From: Marsupella aquatica
Taxonomy: Eukaryota > Marchantiophyta
NCBI GenBank assembly: GCA_973895155.1
Contig: OZ316897.1
Location: 17,174,001-17,238,000, forward strand
DNA length: 64,000 nucleotides
Reading direction: 5' to 3'
This document shows positions 45,909 to 57,107 of the stretch, piece after piece. Within the stretch, counting starts at the first letter, position 1; the number at the start of each line of letters is the position of its first letter. A program made the position numbers and the translations under genes. Under the pieces are notes generated by a model. That model had not been told where the DNA came from. It saw only the letters and a program-made list of their open reading frames with translations, and searched no databases.

Positions 45909-46901
45909 GAGATATATGCTTGATGGGCCCCTTGGTGAACCTTTCTTACCTGATGGGCCCCTAGGTAACTTTTTTTTACCAAGTCTCTTAATGACCAGTA
46001 CACCTGTTCTTGTGTGGTGCCTACACCTGTCCTTGTGTGGTGCCTACTATGTATGGTGACTTCAAGCAAACTGCACAATTGAATTGTGCGGTCAACCTTG
46101 CATGGTCGATCGAGAAACCACAGAGATGATTCGGGAGAAACCGCGAAAAGCGACTGCCGCTGTCGAAACTATGATTTGAAGACAATATGCATTATGTCTT
46201 CGGATTCAATGGGTTAATGCCTGAAGACTCAATGGATTATGTCTTCCCGTGTTTCAAGGTTTAGGGTTTAGGATGTACCCCGACACTTTTGTGTCTGTCT
46301 TCTTTTGAAATTGTTTGTATGCATTGCACAGAGGAGTATTACCATTTTTTGAGCGCAATTGTCAATCATTTGCCAATTTTTGTTGTGGCGGCAGTAGGCA
46401 AATTCTGAACATCGAACTTGAATATTCTTTGTGGACATTTGGAGGTACCCCACACTGACGTTGACAGTCGTGCATGAAAACATCGTGAAAAACCCATGTG
46501 CGCAACGTGAAAAACATACCTAATAACTACCCCACGATACGGTAAAAATTTGAACCCGAAGACATAATCCATTGTGTCTTCAGGCATTAACCCAATGAAT
46601 CCGAAGACATAATGCATATTGTCTTCAAATCGTAGTTTCGACAGCGGCAGTCGCTTTTTGCGGTTTCTCCCAAATAATCTCTGTAGTTTGTCGGTCGACC
46701 ATGTAGAGTCGACCGCATGGTTCAACTATGCAGTTTGCTTGGAGTCACTGTACATAGTAGACACCACACAAGGACAGGTGTAGGCATCACACAAGAGCAG
46801 GTGTACTGGTCATTAAGAGGGGTCCTACTTGGTAAAAAAAGTTACCTAGGGGCCCATCAGGTAAGAAAGGTTCATCGGTGGGCCCATCAAACATATATCT
46901 C
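45909..46901. mobile_element. Non-autonomous MULE-like element with about 350-bp TIRs
   Basis: 993 bp. Left arm 45909-46259 and right arm about 46540-46901 are inverted copies, starting GAGATATATG and ending CATATATCTC. The central about 280 bp is unique. Arms this long and a 10-bp target duplication are the hallmarks of TIR-MULEs. No coding capacity. Its TIRs do not match those of the 9.5-kb MULE, so it belongs to a different family. Confidence 0.88.
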
Positions 46902-46911
46902 CTTCATTCTC
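46902..46911. repeat. Target-site duplication of the 993-bp element, right copy
   Basis: CTTCATTCTC, identical to 45899-45908. Confidence 0.9.
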
Positions 46912-47289
46912 TATTTCATAATTTTACATTCTTAATTTCAATTTTTGGTGTTATGTTTTTATAATTTGATGCACATTATGTTCTTACCCTGACAGAAATG
47001 TAGGTGGACAATTAATAACAGAATTGACCATCCATTTGCAGTTAAGCTGTCTCATGATCATGTGTAATATGGTGTGTCCCCTGTCACTCAATGGGGATAA
47101 ATGGAGACAACCTAAGAGTCCATCTGGGCTTTAGTTTCAACTTTATTTGATCAATAAGTTTACATGATCTATGCTTTTCGAGAGTTTTAATCAAATAAAT
47201 CACATCTTACATAGGCCCACTACTTGGCATTTATGATCAGTGGACACCGGAAGTGACTGGGCCCAGAGTCCACTCATTATATTCTCGAG

Positions 47290-47655
47290 GTAGGCACCAC
47301 ACCTGATTGGGCCCCAAGTTCTTGTAAAACGTAACGTAGCCATTTCCAATTCATGCAATTATAGGTACACACCACACCTAATTGGGCCCCAAGTTCTTGT
47401 AAAACGTAACGCAGCCATTTCCAACTCATGGAATGATTGGTACCCACCACACCTAATTGGGCCCCCAATTTTTGCAAAGCCAAGCCAGCCATGTCGACTC
47501 ATTATAGTATTCAGGTAGTATCCAGCCATTTCGATTCATTATAGTATCAAGGTAGTATCCACGTAGACACCATATCTGATTGGGGCCCCCGTTCTTGTAA
47601 AGCCAACAGCAAGGGAATAAAAAGACGGCAAATGGGCCCCACATCTTTGTAAAGC
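47290..47655. repeat. Four-copy tandem repeat, about 74-bp unit, last copies decayed
   Basis: caccacacctgattgggccc, then aagttcttgtaaaacgtaac and agccatttccaa, starts near 47296, 47370, 47446 and, after a further partial duplication of the cattatagtat part, near 47569. Confidence 0.85.
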
Positions 47656-49630
47656 CGCCCTTAATGACGACTGACCTGTAGATTGAGTGAGTTGTGCTAC
47701 AACCAGGGTTTTTTTATTTGTTAAAAATTGTTAGATTCACACCTCAGTGCAAAGTCTTCGTCACTTTTGACTAAAATTAGCTAGGTTTTTTTGTTTTCCA
47801 TTAGCCGGTTCCCCACCTAGCAGTAGACCCCAGTAGCCAGAATCCGAGGTTTCCTTAAATGTGGGATTTAACTGTCAAATATATTAGAATAAGATTAGAT
47901 AAATATCATCCTTGTAGTAGCCACTTTTGGCCAGAAATTGTTAGGTTTTTTGGTCTTCGGTTTAAACATAGGTACAACCCCTATCAGCAAGAGTATGAAC
48001 TTTTCCTTAAATATAGGTAGATCCACCTCCAGTAGCCACAAACCAATTATCTGACAGTTTTCTTCAATATCGTTAGATCTTAACTGTCAAAAGTAAATCT
48101 AAGGAAATTAATTAACTAATCTTCTTAGTGTCTTCACACGATTCGCCATTGGTCACAACGAGAAAACCTTGAAAATTATCCTTGCTACCTTGAAAATTAT
48201 CCTTGCTACAGATAACCACGATGGATCACACTATCCAGATGGACCACCTTGTTGTAAACCTCCCGTGGATGACATTTGGGTGGTCCATGGGAGTTTGAGG
48301 CTATAACTTGATGATTATGTGTCTTAATTAATAGCAAAACAACTAGAGAAGGAGGAGAAGTAAAATACACAAGCTAAATCTTTCATATTAACACAATGAA
48401 AATTAATTTGAATCAACCAAAACAGCCAAAAATGTAATTAATTTTAAGGTAAGTTATATTTTTAAAGTACTCTTGAAGGAAATATAACTTACCTACTCCT
48501 CTAGAGTATTTAAAAATAAATAAATGAATTTATGAATACAAGCTATTACAGTTTAGCTCAAATTTTGGGGAAGGTGGTCCATGGGGGTTTTAAAGACTAA
48601 CCCTGTGCGCTATTTCCAATATTATAGCGATGGAGGCCCTTGATCCAATCCAGGGGCTTTTAATTCACCTACAGCTGTTACCCAATTTTTAAGATTGAAT
48701 TCTTGGGGAAGAGTAATTTTTAAGATTGACTTTTTGGGGAAGAGGAATCTGGACCCATCTGTTTTGATTGAGATTGAAAAGTAGATAGATATGTGTTGAA
48801 AATTGTCACGACACACAGATGGACCATCTCTGTTCTCCTTTCTTTTCTGTTCACCACCGGTCCAGACAATTTTCAAGTTAGGGGCTCTAATCCCATCATT
48901 GATTACTTTGTCATCAGTGCTCAAGTGGCAGAGCTTACGGAGAGACATTTACTTACTCAATTGAACCACAATTCAGAATGAGTGTGGGCAATTGGTTACT
49001 CAGGGTAAATAAAATGGAGGGTGGGCTTACTACTAATTGAACAGTCGGTTACTCAGGGTAAATAAAATGGTTATTTTTGAAACATTTTTACATCAAAGTT
49101 TATGGCATGGCGTCCCTCAATTTTACCAAAATTTTGCCACAAACATGAATGTTGAAGTAAATTTATTTTGTAAACCAAATTTTGCAGCACATCATAATGA
49201 TGTGGCACGCTGTGGAGTCTTGAATTTTGGAAGGGACCTCTAGTGGGGTCCATAATAATTCTTCCCAATTGTAGTCCGTCAGGGTTTTTTTCACTTTTTG
49301 GTCACATGGTTATAGGTTAGTAACCTATGAACAGATCTTCATTTTCCTGTACTTTGAGATGTTCTGGTGACACCTAGCAGACTCTCTTCACAGGCCGACC
49401 CTATTTTCAAATGCTGTGCACTATTCCCTGCACTACTTCAATCCCATCCCCATTTTCACCCCCACCCCTAATTTGAATATTTTCCCCTAAGTCTTTGAGC
49501 ATAAATAGAGACCAAAACAATGATTAAAGAACCATGCAATAAAAATGATTATACACTATTGTTGGTTCAATTTTGTCCCATCTTTGTTTTTTGTCCACTT
49601 TATTTTTCTCTTTTGTTCTTATTGAGAGTA
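47656..49630. other. AT-rich intergenic region, no gene seen
   Basis: Contains a 20-bp tandem pair at 48168-48209 (ccttgaaaattatccttgct), the hairpin at 48447-48494, and a repeated ggttactcagggtaaataaa at about 48991 and 49049. No gene recognised. Confidence 0.5.
48447..48494. repeat. Perfect 15-bp inverted repeat
   Basis: aggtaagttatattt and aaatataacttacct separated by 18 bp; outside it, weaker pairing continues. A foldback of unknown origin. Confidence 0.85.
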
Positions 49631-49859
49631 CTCTACACACTAGCCCTTAGCCCTCAACAGTAGCACTGCGCTTTATCAGTAAGATGTTTAGTATGCCATG
49701 AGGTTTCACTCTACACACTAGCCCTCAGCCCTCAAAAGTAGCATTGCGCTTTATTACTAAGATGGTTAGTATGCCATGAGGTTTCACTCTACACACTAGC
49801 CCATAGCCCTCAAAAGTAGCATTGCGCTTTATTACTAAGATGGTTAGTATGCCATGACA
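49631..49859. repeat. Three-copy 78-bp tandem repeat
   Basis: ctctacacactagccctcag with tagcattgcgctttatta and ttagtatgccatgaggtttca starts at 49631, 49709 and 49787; copies are nearly identical. Confidence 0.95.
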
Positions 49860-52723
49860 TTAGTGACTGTAAAGCCTAATGCAAAAAAATTATCTAACCT
49901 GTGATAAAATTATGATCATTCCCATTTAGTAACTGTAAAGCCTCCTGCCCTAGTGCAAGAAAATTACCTAGCCTGTGATAAAATCTAGCCACGATTACCC
50001 AAACCTAGTAATTGTGAAGGTTTTGAGGCTCCCCTAATGATACCCCAAATCTTCGAGATGCCCCAATGATACCTCAGAACCCAACTGGGAAAGTGATACG
50101 TGGGAAGGTCTGAACGAATGATACCCAAGCACCGAACTGGAAAGTCTGAAGTAGCGATGGATATGCTCGTGAGAGGCCAGTATATCCGGATCATTCCCGA
50201 TTGACGCACTTCCATGCACAGCACGAGCATTGCACCCTGTGCTGTACATTGGAAAAATAGTATTATTATTGCACCCTGTGTGAAAAAAGAGTATTATCAA
50301 TTTATTATGTCACTGAAGATGCTTCTTCTTTCAATTACGCAATCGATCTGACGTACCAGAGCGTAACCCACCTTTTCGCCGGGGAAAAGGGAGTTCGAAT
50401 TCCCGTCTTTCCTCGTGCTTTTCCTCGTGCTTTTCCTCGTTGCTGAGTTGATCTGTCTGAGTGAGAAGAATTCCAGCAGACACTTTGTTGTGAAGTCAGA
50501 TCGCTCGAGTCCAGTCTCCCCTTTGAAGCCGCCCTTGGGTTAATTGTGCTTTTCCCTCCTGAATTTCGGTCCTCGCAGAATCGACACTTCTGTGTACAGT
50601 AGTGGTGTCCTTCATCATTTATGGTTGATGTTGCTTTGAGTTCCGAGGCAGCAAGAAGCTTCGTGAATGGTGGAGTTCAGTTCCTTGGCGGCAGGACCAG
50701 AAACAGCTGGCGACATTTTGTTCAGGTAACGGATGCTTGCCAGAATGTGGGCGTTTACCAGTGGAGAGCTGATTCACAGGAAGAATTGTTTTCTTTTGCT
50801 GGAGGAGAGAGAGAGACGTACTGTTGTTCAGAACATTGTCCGGCAAATAATTAGTAAATTAATTGCGAAGCGGGGCAATGATGGTCGATGGTGCACAGGC
50901 GCCGGTATCATCAGGGGGAGGAGATATTCGATTGCTTTGCGTCCGTAAAGAGTAATTTGTTGGGTGGGGTGGGGCCACGATGCTACTTGTTGGCGTTGGA
51001 ACGCGAGATCGATCGATGAGATTGTGGTCTCTGATCACTTTTGCAGGCCGGGCTTTGCATTTTTGCTTGATCGTCGAGCTTGCGGCGACTGCAAGCCCTG
51101 CCTAGCCCTGGACGGGTGCATGTCGCTGATCGCCCACGGGAGGGAGGGCGGAAGAGGAGGAACGCACTTAATTATTGCATTGGATTGGGCGTCTTTTCTA
51201 CCTCTGTCCTCTTCATCCGCTTTCTGAATCAAGTACGACATTAAGAAGTCCGGCAGCTTTTAATCAGCTCTCGCTGATCTGGAAAGCGGTCAAGTCGAGA
51301 TAGATCTCGAGCTTGAATCCAGCTCCTGGGCCGCGGGGCGGTGGAGGCGTCTCCTTGGTTGCAAGATTGATTTCTGAGTACGTAACGTGTGGTTCTTACA
51401 TTTCTTTAACCTCGTGCCGTCTTCCTTCATTGTTCTTTCCTAATCCCTCTCCTTCTTCAATCTTGTCGTTGCTTTCCAACTTGTGGAAAGCCGGAGCTCG
51501 TTTTCATCGTAGGAGTTTTCCAGTCGACGAATTTTGGGTTACACTGTGTTGGAAACTGACGGATTAATGGTGAAACTTCATGAATCGGGGAGAGTAGCAT
51601 CAATTGAATCTGGAATCTTTTAGAAATGGTAGCTCGTGAATTACCGTTCGGTGCTCTCCGGGGGGAAGGACAGACGAACGGGGAAGCTTACACGTGTTGT
51701 AGTTTCAGGTGCGGCTCCTCCTTGAGCGACTCTATGCATGATCTTAGTTCGCCCGGTCTGGCGATCACCTTGATAAGTTGTTATCTTGTAGTTTTGTTTT
51801 TCGCAGACTTTTGAAATCAGTTGTACTGTCCCACTGTCCTCAAGATCACACAAGTGAATCTGTTGAATCTTTGAATTGAAGCGATGGCGCTAAACACTAA
51901 ACCATGGGACTCCTGTCGATGGTAGAGGGAAAGTGTCGTTGCCTCTGAAGCCATCCTTCTCGGGATTGTTTGCTAGTGTCTTACTTATCATGATTGAAGA
52001 ACCCACCTGCGTAACTGGATGGGACGCGGACACTACCAGAGGACGGATCAACGATGATCTTCCTGAGAAACTCCGTGGGATGTCACTCACGGTCTATTAT
52101 CAGCCTTCTCCTCGAGTACGGTAGGGAGCAAGCTAAGGTCGCTTTTCCTCACGAGACGCTGCAACATATGAGCGTTTCAGATTCGACCATGAAATAGAGT
52201 CTTCTTGACGTCGAAACTTTCACCAGAATTACCAAATTATCACATGAGCTTGTCATTCTAAGAAATCGACCAGGGAAGTTGAGAAGTTCGAGCTCTACGG
52301 TTAGGAAGGGCGCCCAATTTCTGGAATGTTAGTTTGCGAGCGACTATCTCAGTTCTTCGACAGAATTGTATGAACAAACTATCTCAATTCTTCGATGTGG
52401 CTGGTAAAAGAAATTGCGGAAGGAAGGATATTTCTAGAAACCTTCACTGATCTTGATTCGATTTGACCTTCTCCTGATGGTCTGCCGCACAGACCGATGA
52501 CTTGTAGGTTGGTAGTGAGTCCTAGAGATGAAGCCCCCAAACATTGTGCCGTGATATCAAGAGCACAGGTCGATCAGACAGGACTGATGTTACTAGTCAG
52601 TAGGATTTCATTCACTTCACTGGTCACTGAAGACTAGTTCTGTGGGACAGAGTGGGTAACAAGTCTGTCTGATGAATGACATTTGTCCAGGTCTGCCTAG
52701 GAATCACGAAGTTTTTATGCACT
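49860..52723. other. Upstream region of the phosphatase gene, no gene recognised
   Basis: From about 50.3 kb the sequence becomes GC-richer. A perfect hairpin ccttttc-gccggg-gaaaagg and a B-box-like gttcgaattcc lie at 50371-50402, but no tRNA folds there. Open frames of 60-90 codons occur without recognisable motifs; 5' non-coding exons are possible. Confidence 0.45.
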
Positions 52724-52730
52724 TATATAA
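52724..52730 (+). promoter_or_regulatory. Candidate TATA box of the purple acid phosphatase gene
   Basis: TATATAA in gcacttatataacgcc, about 155 bp before the proposed ATG at 52886. Confidence 0.5.
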
Positions 52731-52885
52731 CGCCATCTCAATTGTTGTTTTCACACAGATGGTGACTTAGCGCTGATCAGCTCCGCTTCACTCACCAGAT
52801 TGAAGCAACGGTCGCTCTCACTGCTCTACATCTGCTTCATCTTGACTGATTCGGACGATCGAGTGAACAAAAAAGGGGTTTCAAG

Positions 52886-55800
52886 ATGGGAGATTTGAAA
52901 GATGAAGAAATCGGCCTCCTCGCAGAAGAGGTACGTATGTTCCTTGGGCTGCACTCCGATCCCTCATCACGGCTTCCTTTCAAGCATTATGTTGGTTCCA
53001 CATATGAGCGGACGTGTGCGTGTCTGTAATTCGTGAGAGAACGTCGCTAAGGTCTATACTCGATCGCGTTCATTTGCTCCGAGTTTGTTCGGAAACTAGT
53101 ATCGCTTCAATCGTCCCCGCCTTACTCCACAGGTTTGTGATGAGAACGGGATCCGTGGTGCTATTTGTAGGCTTCAGTTTGGCGCAGAACACCAATGCTT
53201 TGGCTGAATTGGTCCGTGAAGTCCCTCTCAGTTTGACTGAAAATTTCAACGATCGATGAGTCTTCGGTTAGAGTAAATTGTAGTGTCGATGAACGGGAAT
53301 GGTAATTTAGAGTGTCGCTTCAATGAACTGTGTCTGTCCTCATTCCAACAGTTATGGGCAGTGGTCTACTGTGTGAAATTTCAAACTTCTTCGTAGGTTT
53401 CGTTGAGAACTGAATTCATGAACATGCCCATTGCGACATAAGGGAAGCTGAAAGGTAACCCGTTTTTGATGGTCAGAGCCTCGATGAAGAATTCCACAAG
53501 ACCTACCAAAATTTCACAGAGCAGATGAACCTTGAGTTCCTTGCAGCCTGCCTAAGTTGGCATTAGCACTTCCAAAGCACCACTTCATAATATTGCTATC
53601 ACGGACCGAGATCAGGATTCTTGACCGCTGGTTGTATCACTTGTCTTTAAAATGAATCTGCCAATTGCGTTTCTCTCTCCTAATTGTGTGCACGGAGGCT
53701 CACCAATTCCTGTGAATGGTTTCAATTAGCAGGCGGGGTCGACGGCGGAAATAGTTGCGGCATCATCCTCCCGGAATGCATCCAGGAAGACTTCGACCTG
53801 GTCAGTGGCGATGACGCTGCTAATTCTTGTGGGCCTATTGGCCGTGATTTTCACCATTTTCCATACTGAAGAGTACACCCATGAAATGGAGGTCATGGAG
53901 AGGAGAGAAGCTTGGAGGGCGAGGAGAGACGCTTTGCAGGCCCCCTTGAACGTGCTCGTCGTGGGCGACTGGGGACGGGAAGGCGAATACAATCAAACTC
54001 TTGTGGCAAACCAGGTACCCTTCTTTCGTTCCCTCAGCCTCTTCTACCCGGCAAACAGTTCCCAATCAAGGGTGGAAAACATTTAAGCAGCGCGCTGACA
54101 TTCCGCACTTTTGCAGATGGGTAACGTGGGGAGACAGCTGGACCTCAACTTTATCATCTCCTCCGGGGACAATTTTTACGATTCCGGTTTGGACACCGTC
54201 CAGGATGAGAAATTCGATGAGTCGTTCTCGGAAGTCTACACGGCTCCCAGCTTGCAGAAAACGTGGTATGCAGGTTGAGGCTCCGTTCCTCCCTCCCTCC
54301 CTCCCTCTCACACAAATGACTTTCTATCTCGCTCTCTGCCTCTTGCAGATTCTCTCTGTTCCTGAGATGTTGAGTGTCTTTAGGCAACCTTTGCATCTGG
54401 ATTCCATGGTATTCCTATTGGCAGTAGCATAGAATTCTGGAATCCAAAGCTTTTAGAGTGCTTTGCCTTTGAAGTCAAGGTTGCATGTGTATGTGGTAAG
54501 ACACAAGAGAAACGTTCACGTCATTTCATACGGCTATACTCCTGATGAAAACCTCAATTTTCCCTTTTGATTGCATTACAGTGAACGATTGATTCAATTT
54601 AGAAGGAGAATTCGATGATTAGCATGCAACCTAGTCACTAAAATATGAGTGCTTGTATTATCTGTCATTGCAGTGTTAGGCAATCATGATTACAGAGGAA
54701 ACCCACAAGTTCAAGTGGACAAGGTTTTGAATAGCCGAGACTCCCGTTGGGTCTGCGACTACACGTACACGCTCTCTGTCGACCTAGGCCATTCCTGTCA
54801 TGGTATGCATTCATTTTCTTTCATCCCCGACTCTCCTCCGAATGCTGTCATGAAGGCTCCACTTTGCTCTCTGACTGCTCTTTGTAATCTGACCCAACTG
54901 GCTGAATTTCATCGGCCACAAAGAGTCACACCTCTGTCCAACAATAAGAGGAACACTTCTGAACATAAATCTCACACTTCATGAGATAATTCTGGTCATC
55001 GGAAGAGTCCTTTGACCTTGTAACTGAAGAGCACTAGTTTTGTGCTGCAACTCCTTTCACAGATAATTCGTCTGTAGAAGCGTCGCTCTTAATGTTGGAC
55101 GGAGGAGGTATGTGATTTCCTCAGCAAGCTTCCTGGGCATGAGCTAGCATGAGCCCCCGGTGATAACAAAGCTTCAATCTGTGTTGTATGACAGGAAGAA
55201 GAAAGGATACTGGGTCACTCTACGCAGAGTTCTTCTTCATTGACACAAATCCTTTCGAGGAAGATTATTGGACTGACGACAACGAGCATTACACGTGGAC
55301 GAGGCCAATTCCACGAGAAGTGGTCATTGCCAACCAGCTTAAGGTATTGCCTTTGTAGGCTTTGACTCATCCCGGTGTCCAGCACCTATTGCCCTTCGTG
55401 TTGAAAAAGTCGGAACTACATTACAAAACACCTGCTCCAAGCTAATTTCTTCAGTCTAACGTGGAATCTCACTGGGTGCGAACAGAATCTGACTGAAGCT
55501 CTCGAGACTTCAACAGCAACGTGGAAAATTGTGGTTGGTCACCATACGATGTTCAGCTACGGGCCCCACGGCAACACTCCAGAGCTAATTCAGAAGGTCT
55601 TACCGATATTGAAGGTAGAAACAGCTTGTGACATCCTCTGTTCTGGTTGGCTGATTTCAAGGGTTTCCACCGGTCAAGTAGTTCTGTCGAGTCCTCTGAT
55701 CCTAGGATGAGCATCTGCAATGAGGGTGCACGCTGGATAATTCGTGACCATAAGTTTATTCAACGTTGTTTTGTTTTAGGCGAACAAGGTCGACTTGTAC

Positions 55801-56219
55801 GTCAATGGACATGATCATTGCCTCCAAGACATCAAGCGGGCCGACAGGTAATGTGACCTATTCGGAAGCGTTGAGCAAGTTGAGGGTTTTTCTGCCAAGT
55901 TTGCAATCTGAGTTGTCAATCACTCCTAGAACCAAAGATAGAAACTACACGGTACTGTGTTTGTTCTGGTTAGAGAGGTTCAATGCCTTAAGCTGATCGA
56001 GGGTTTGTGTTGAGGATGTGCAGTGACATCCATTTTGTGACGTCCGGAGGTGGATCTAAGGCCTGGAAGGGAGAGTTGCCTCCCTCCAACTTAGAAGATT
56101 CCAAGCTGTACTACGATGGGCAGGGCTTCATCTCCATTTCCATCTCTCCATCGATCTTACAAGTGAACTACTATGATGTGTATGGGGACATTCTACATCA
56201 AATAGAACTCACGAAATGA
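52886..56219 (+). CDS. Purple acid phosphatase, low-molecular-weight type, with N-terminal membrane anchor
   Basis: Binuclear-metal phosphatase that releases phosphate from organic esters, usually secreted or vacuolar. Nine exons: 52886-52930, 53733-54014, 54117-54273, 54674-54802, 55063-55107, 55195-55343, 55486-55614, 55780-55847 and 56024-56219. Total 1200 bp (399 residues), all phases consistent. Metal-ligand motifs appear in order: [32 protein letters not shown] and NGHDHCLQ, as in the PAP3/PAP17 (mammalian ACP5-like) subgroup. Residues about 38-54 ([17 protein letters not shown]) form a single hydrophobic segment after a 37-residue Ser-rich N-terminus, so the protein looks like a type II membrane protein with a lumenal or outer catalytic domain. 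The first exon ([15 protein letters not shown]) is inferred from phase and a good donor; otherwise translation could start at the Met of the hydrophobic segment. Confidence 0.92.
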
Positions 56220-57107
56220 TCAGCACTTTGATAAGTTTTTCCTTTCAAGATATGACCTAGCTACGTTAGGGGAGATTTTGCCAGCGGATATCTACCCAGC
56301 CAACATTGTTGTATCATACCATGTTGATGGACACTATCCTAGCAGGACTAATGAAATTACGTTAACTATGAGATAGTTGTCCCCACCCTTGCCACAGAAG
56401 TACTGGACCTTCACAGAGTAGATAGCAAACGTTCATAACCGCTGTTGGCTAGTACTGCTAAGGTAGTGAGCAAGTCAAGTAGATTGCATAGAACCAAAAT
56501 GTGTAATCATCTCTTATAGAAAGAAACGGATTTTGTATCAAATATCACCGGTTGGTCAGCGATAACAGAGTTTGTTGTGGGACACTTTCCTAGTCTCTTT
56601 TGCCTACATGTGAAACTGAATTAAATTTCAAAAGCATTAGGTTAAGTGCAGCCCGAGTGCCTCAAAAGCTAGTAAACTCAGTAAATCAATACCGTTAAAA
56701 CAAAGTGAATGTTCCCAGACTGTAAACAAAGATAATAGCAAGCAACGACACAATTCCGAGGAACATCTGGGCTAAAAATTGTTTACGTTCTCTATTCATT
56801 CATAAAACTATCCTTGTGTATGTGAAGAAACCTTATCGGAAATAGCTCGCCCACTTTCGAAAATTGTTATCCAATCTCTACTTGCGGATCGATACACCCT
56901 GCCGCTTTCCGAGGGGCTTCTTGTGATTAAGGGGAATCCTACTACGTTGGGCACAAAGTAGTCTACAAATTGCACTATGGAAAAATAGGGTACGGACTTC
57001 CAGATGAATGTGGCCCATGCAGACATCCACTTCCCACTCAGATTCAGGTTCCAATGTAACTGAGCCGTGGTAACCAAAAATCGTACAAAATTTGTTCGTC
57101 AAAGGGT
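56220..57107. other. Shared 3' intergenic region of convergent genes
   Basis: The phosphatase (+) and BASS1 (-) end 889 bp apart, tail to tail. The interval must hold both 3' untranslated regions. No gene recognised. Confidence 0.6.

Noticed and set aside
50341-50420. tRNA-like segment (gttcgaattcc B-box match plus a strong hairpin)
   Set aside because: The T-arm does not pair properly around the B-box match and there is no complementary acceptor stem upstream.
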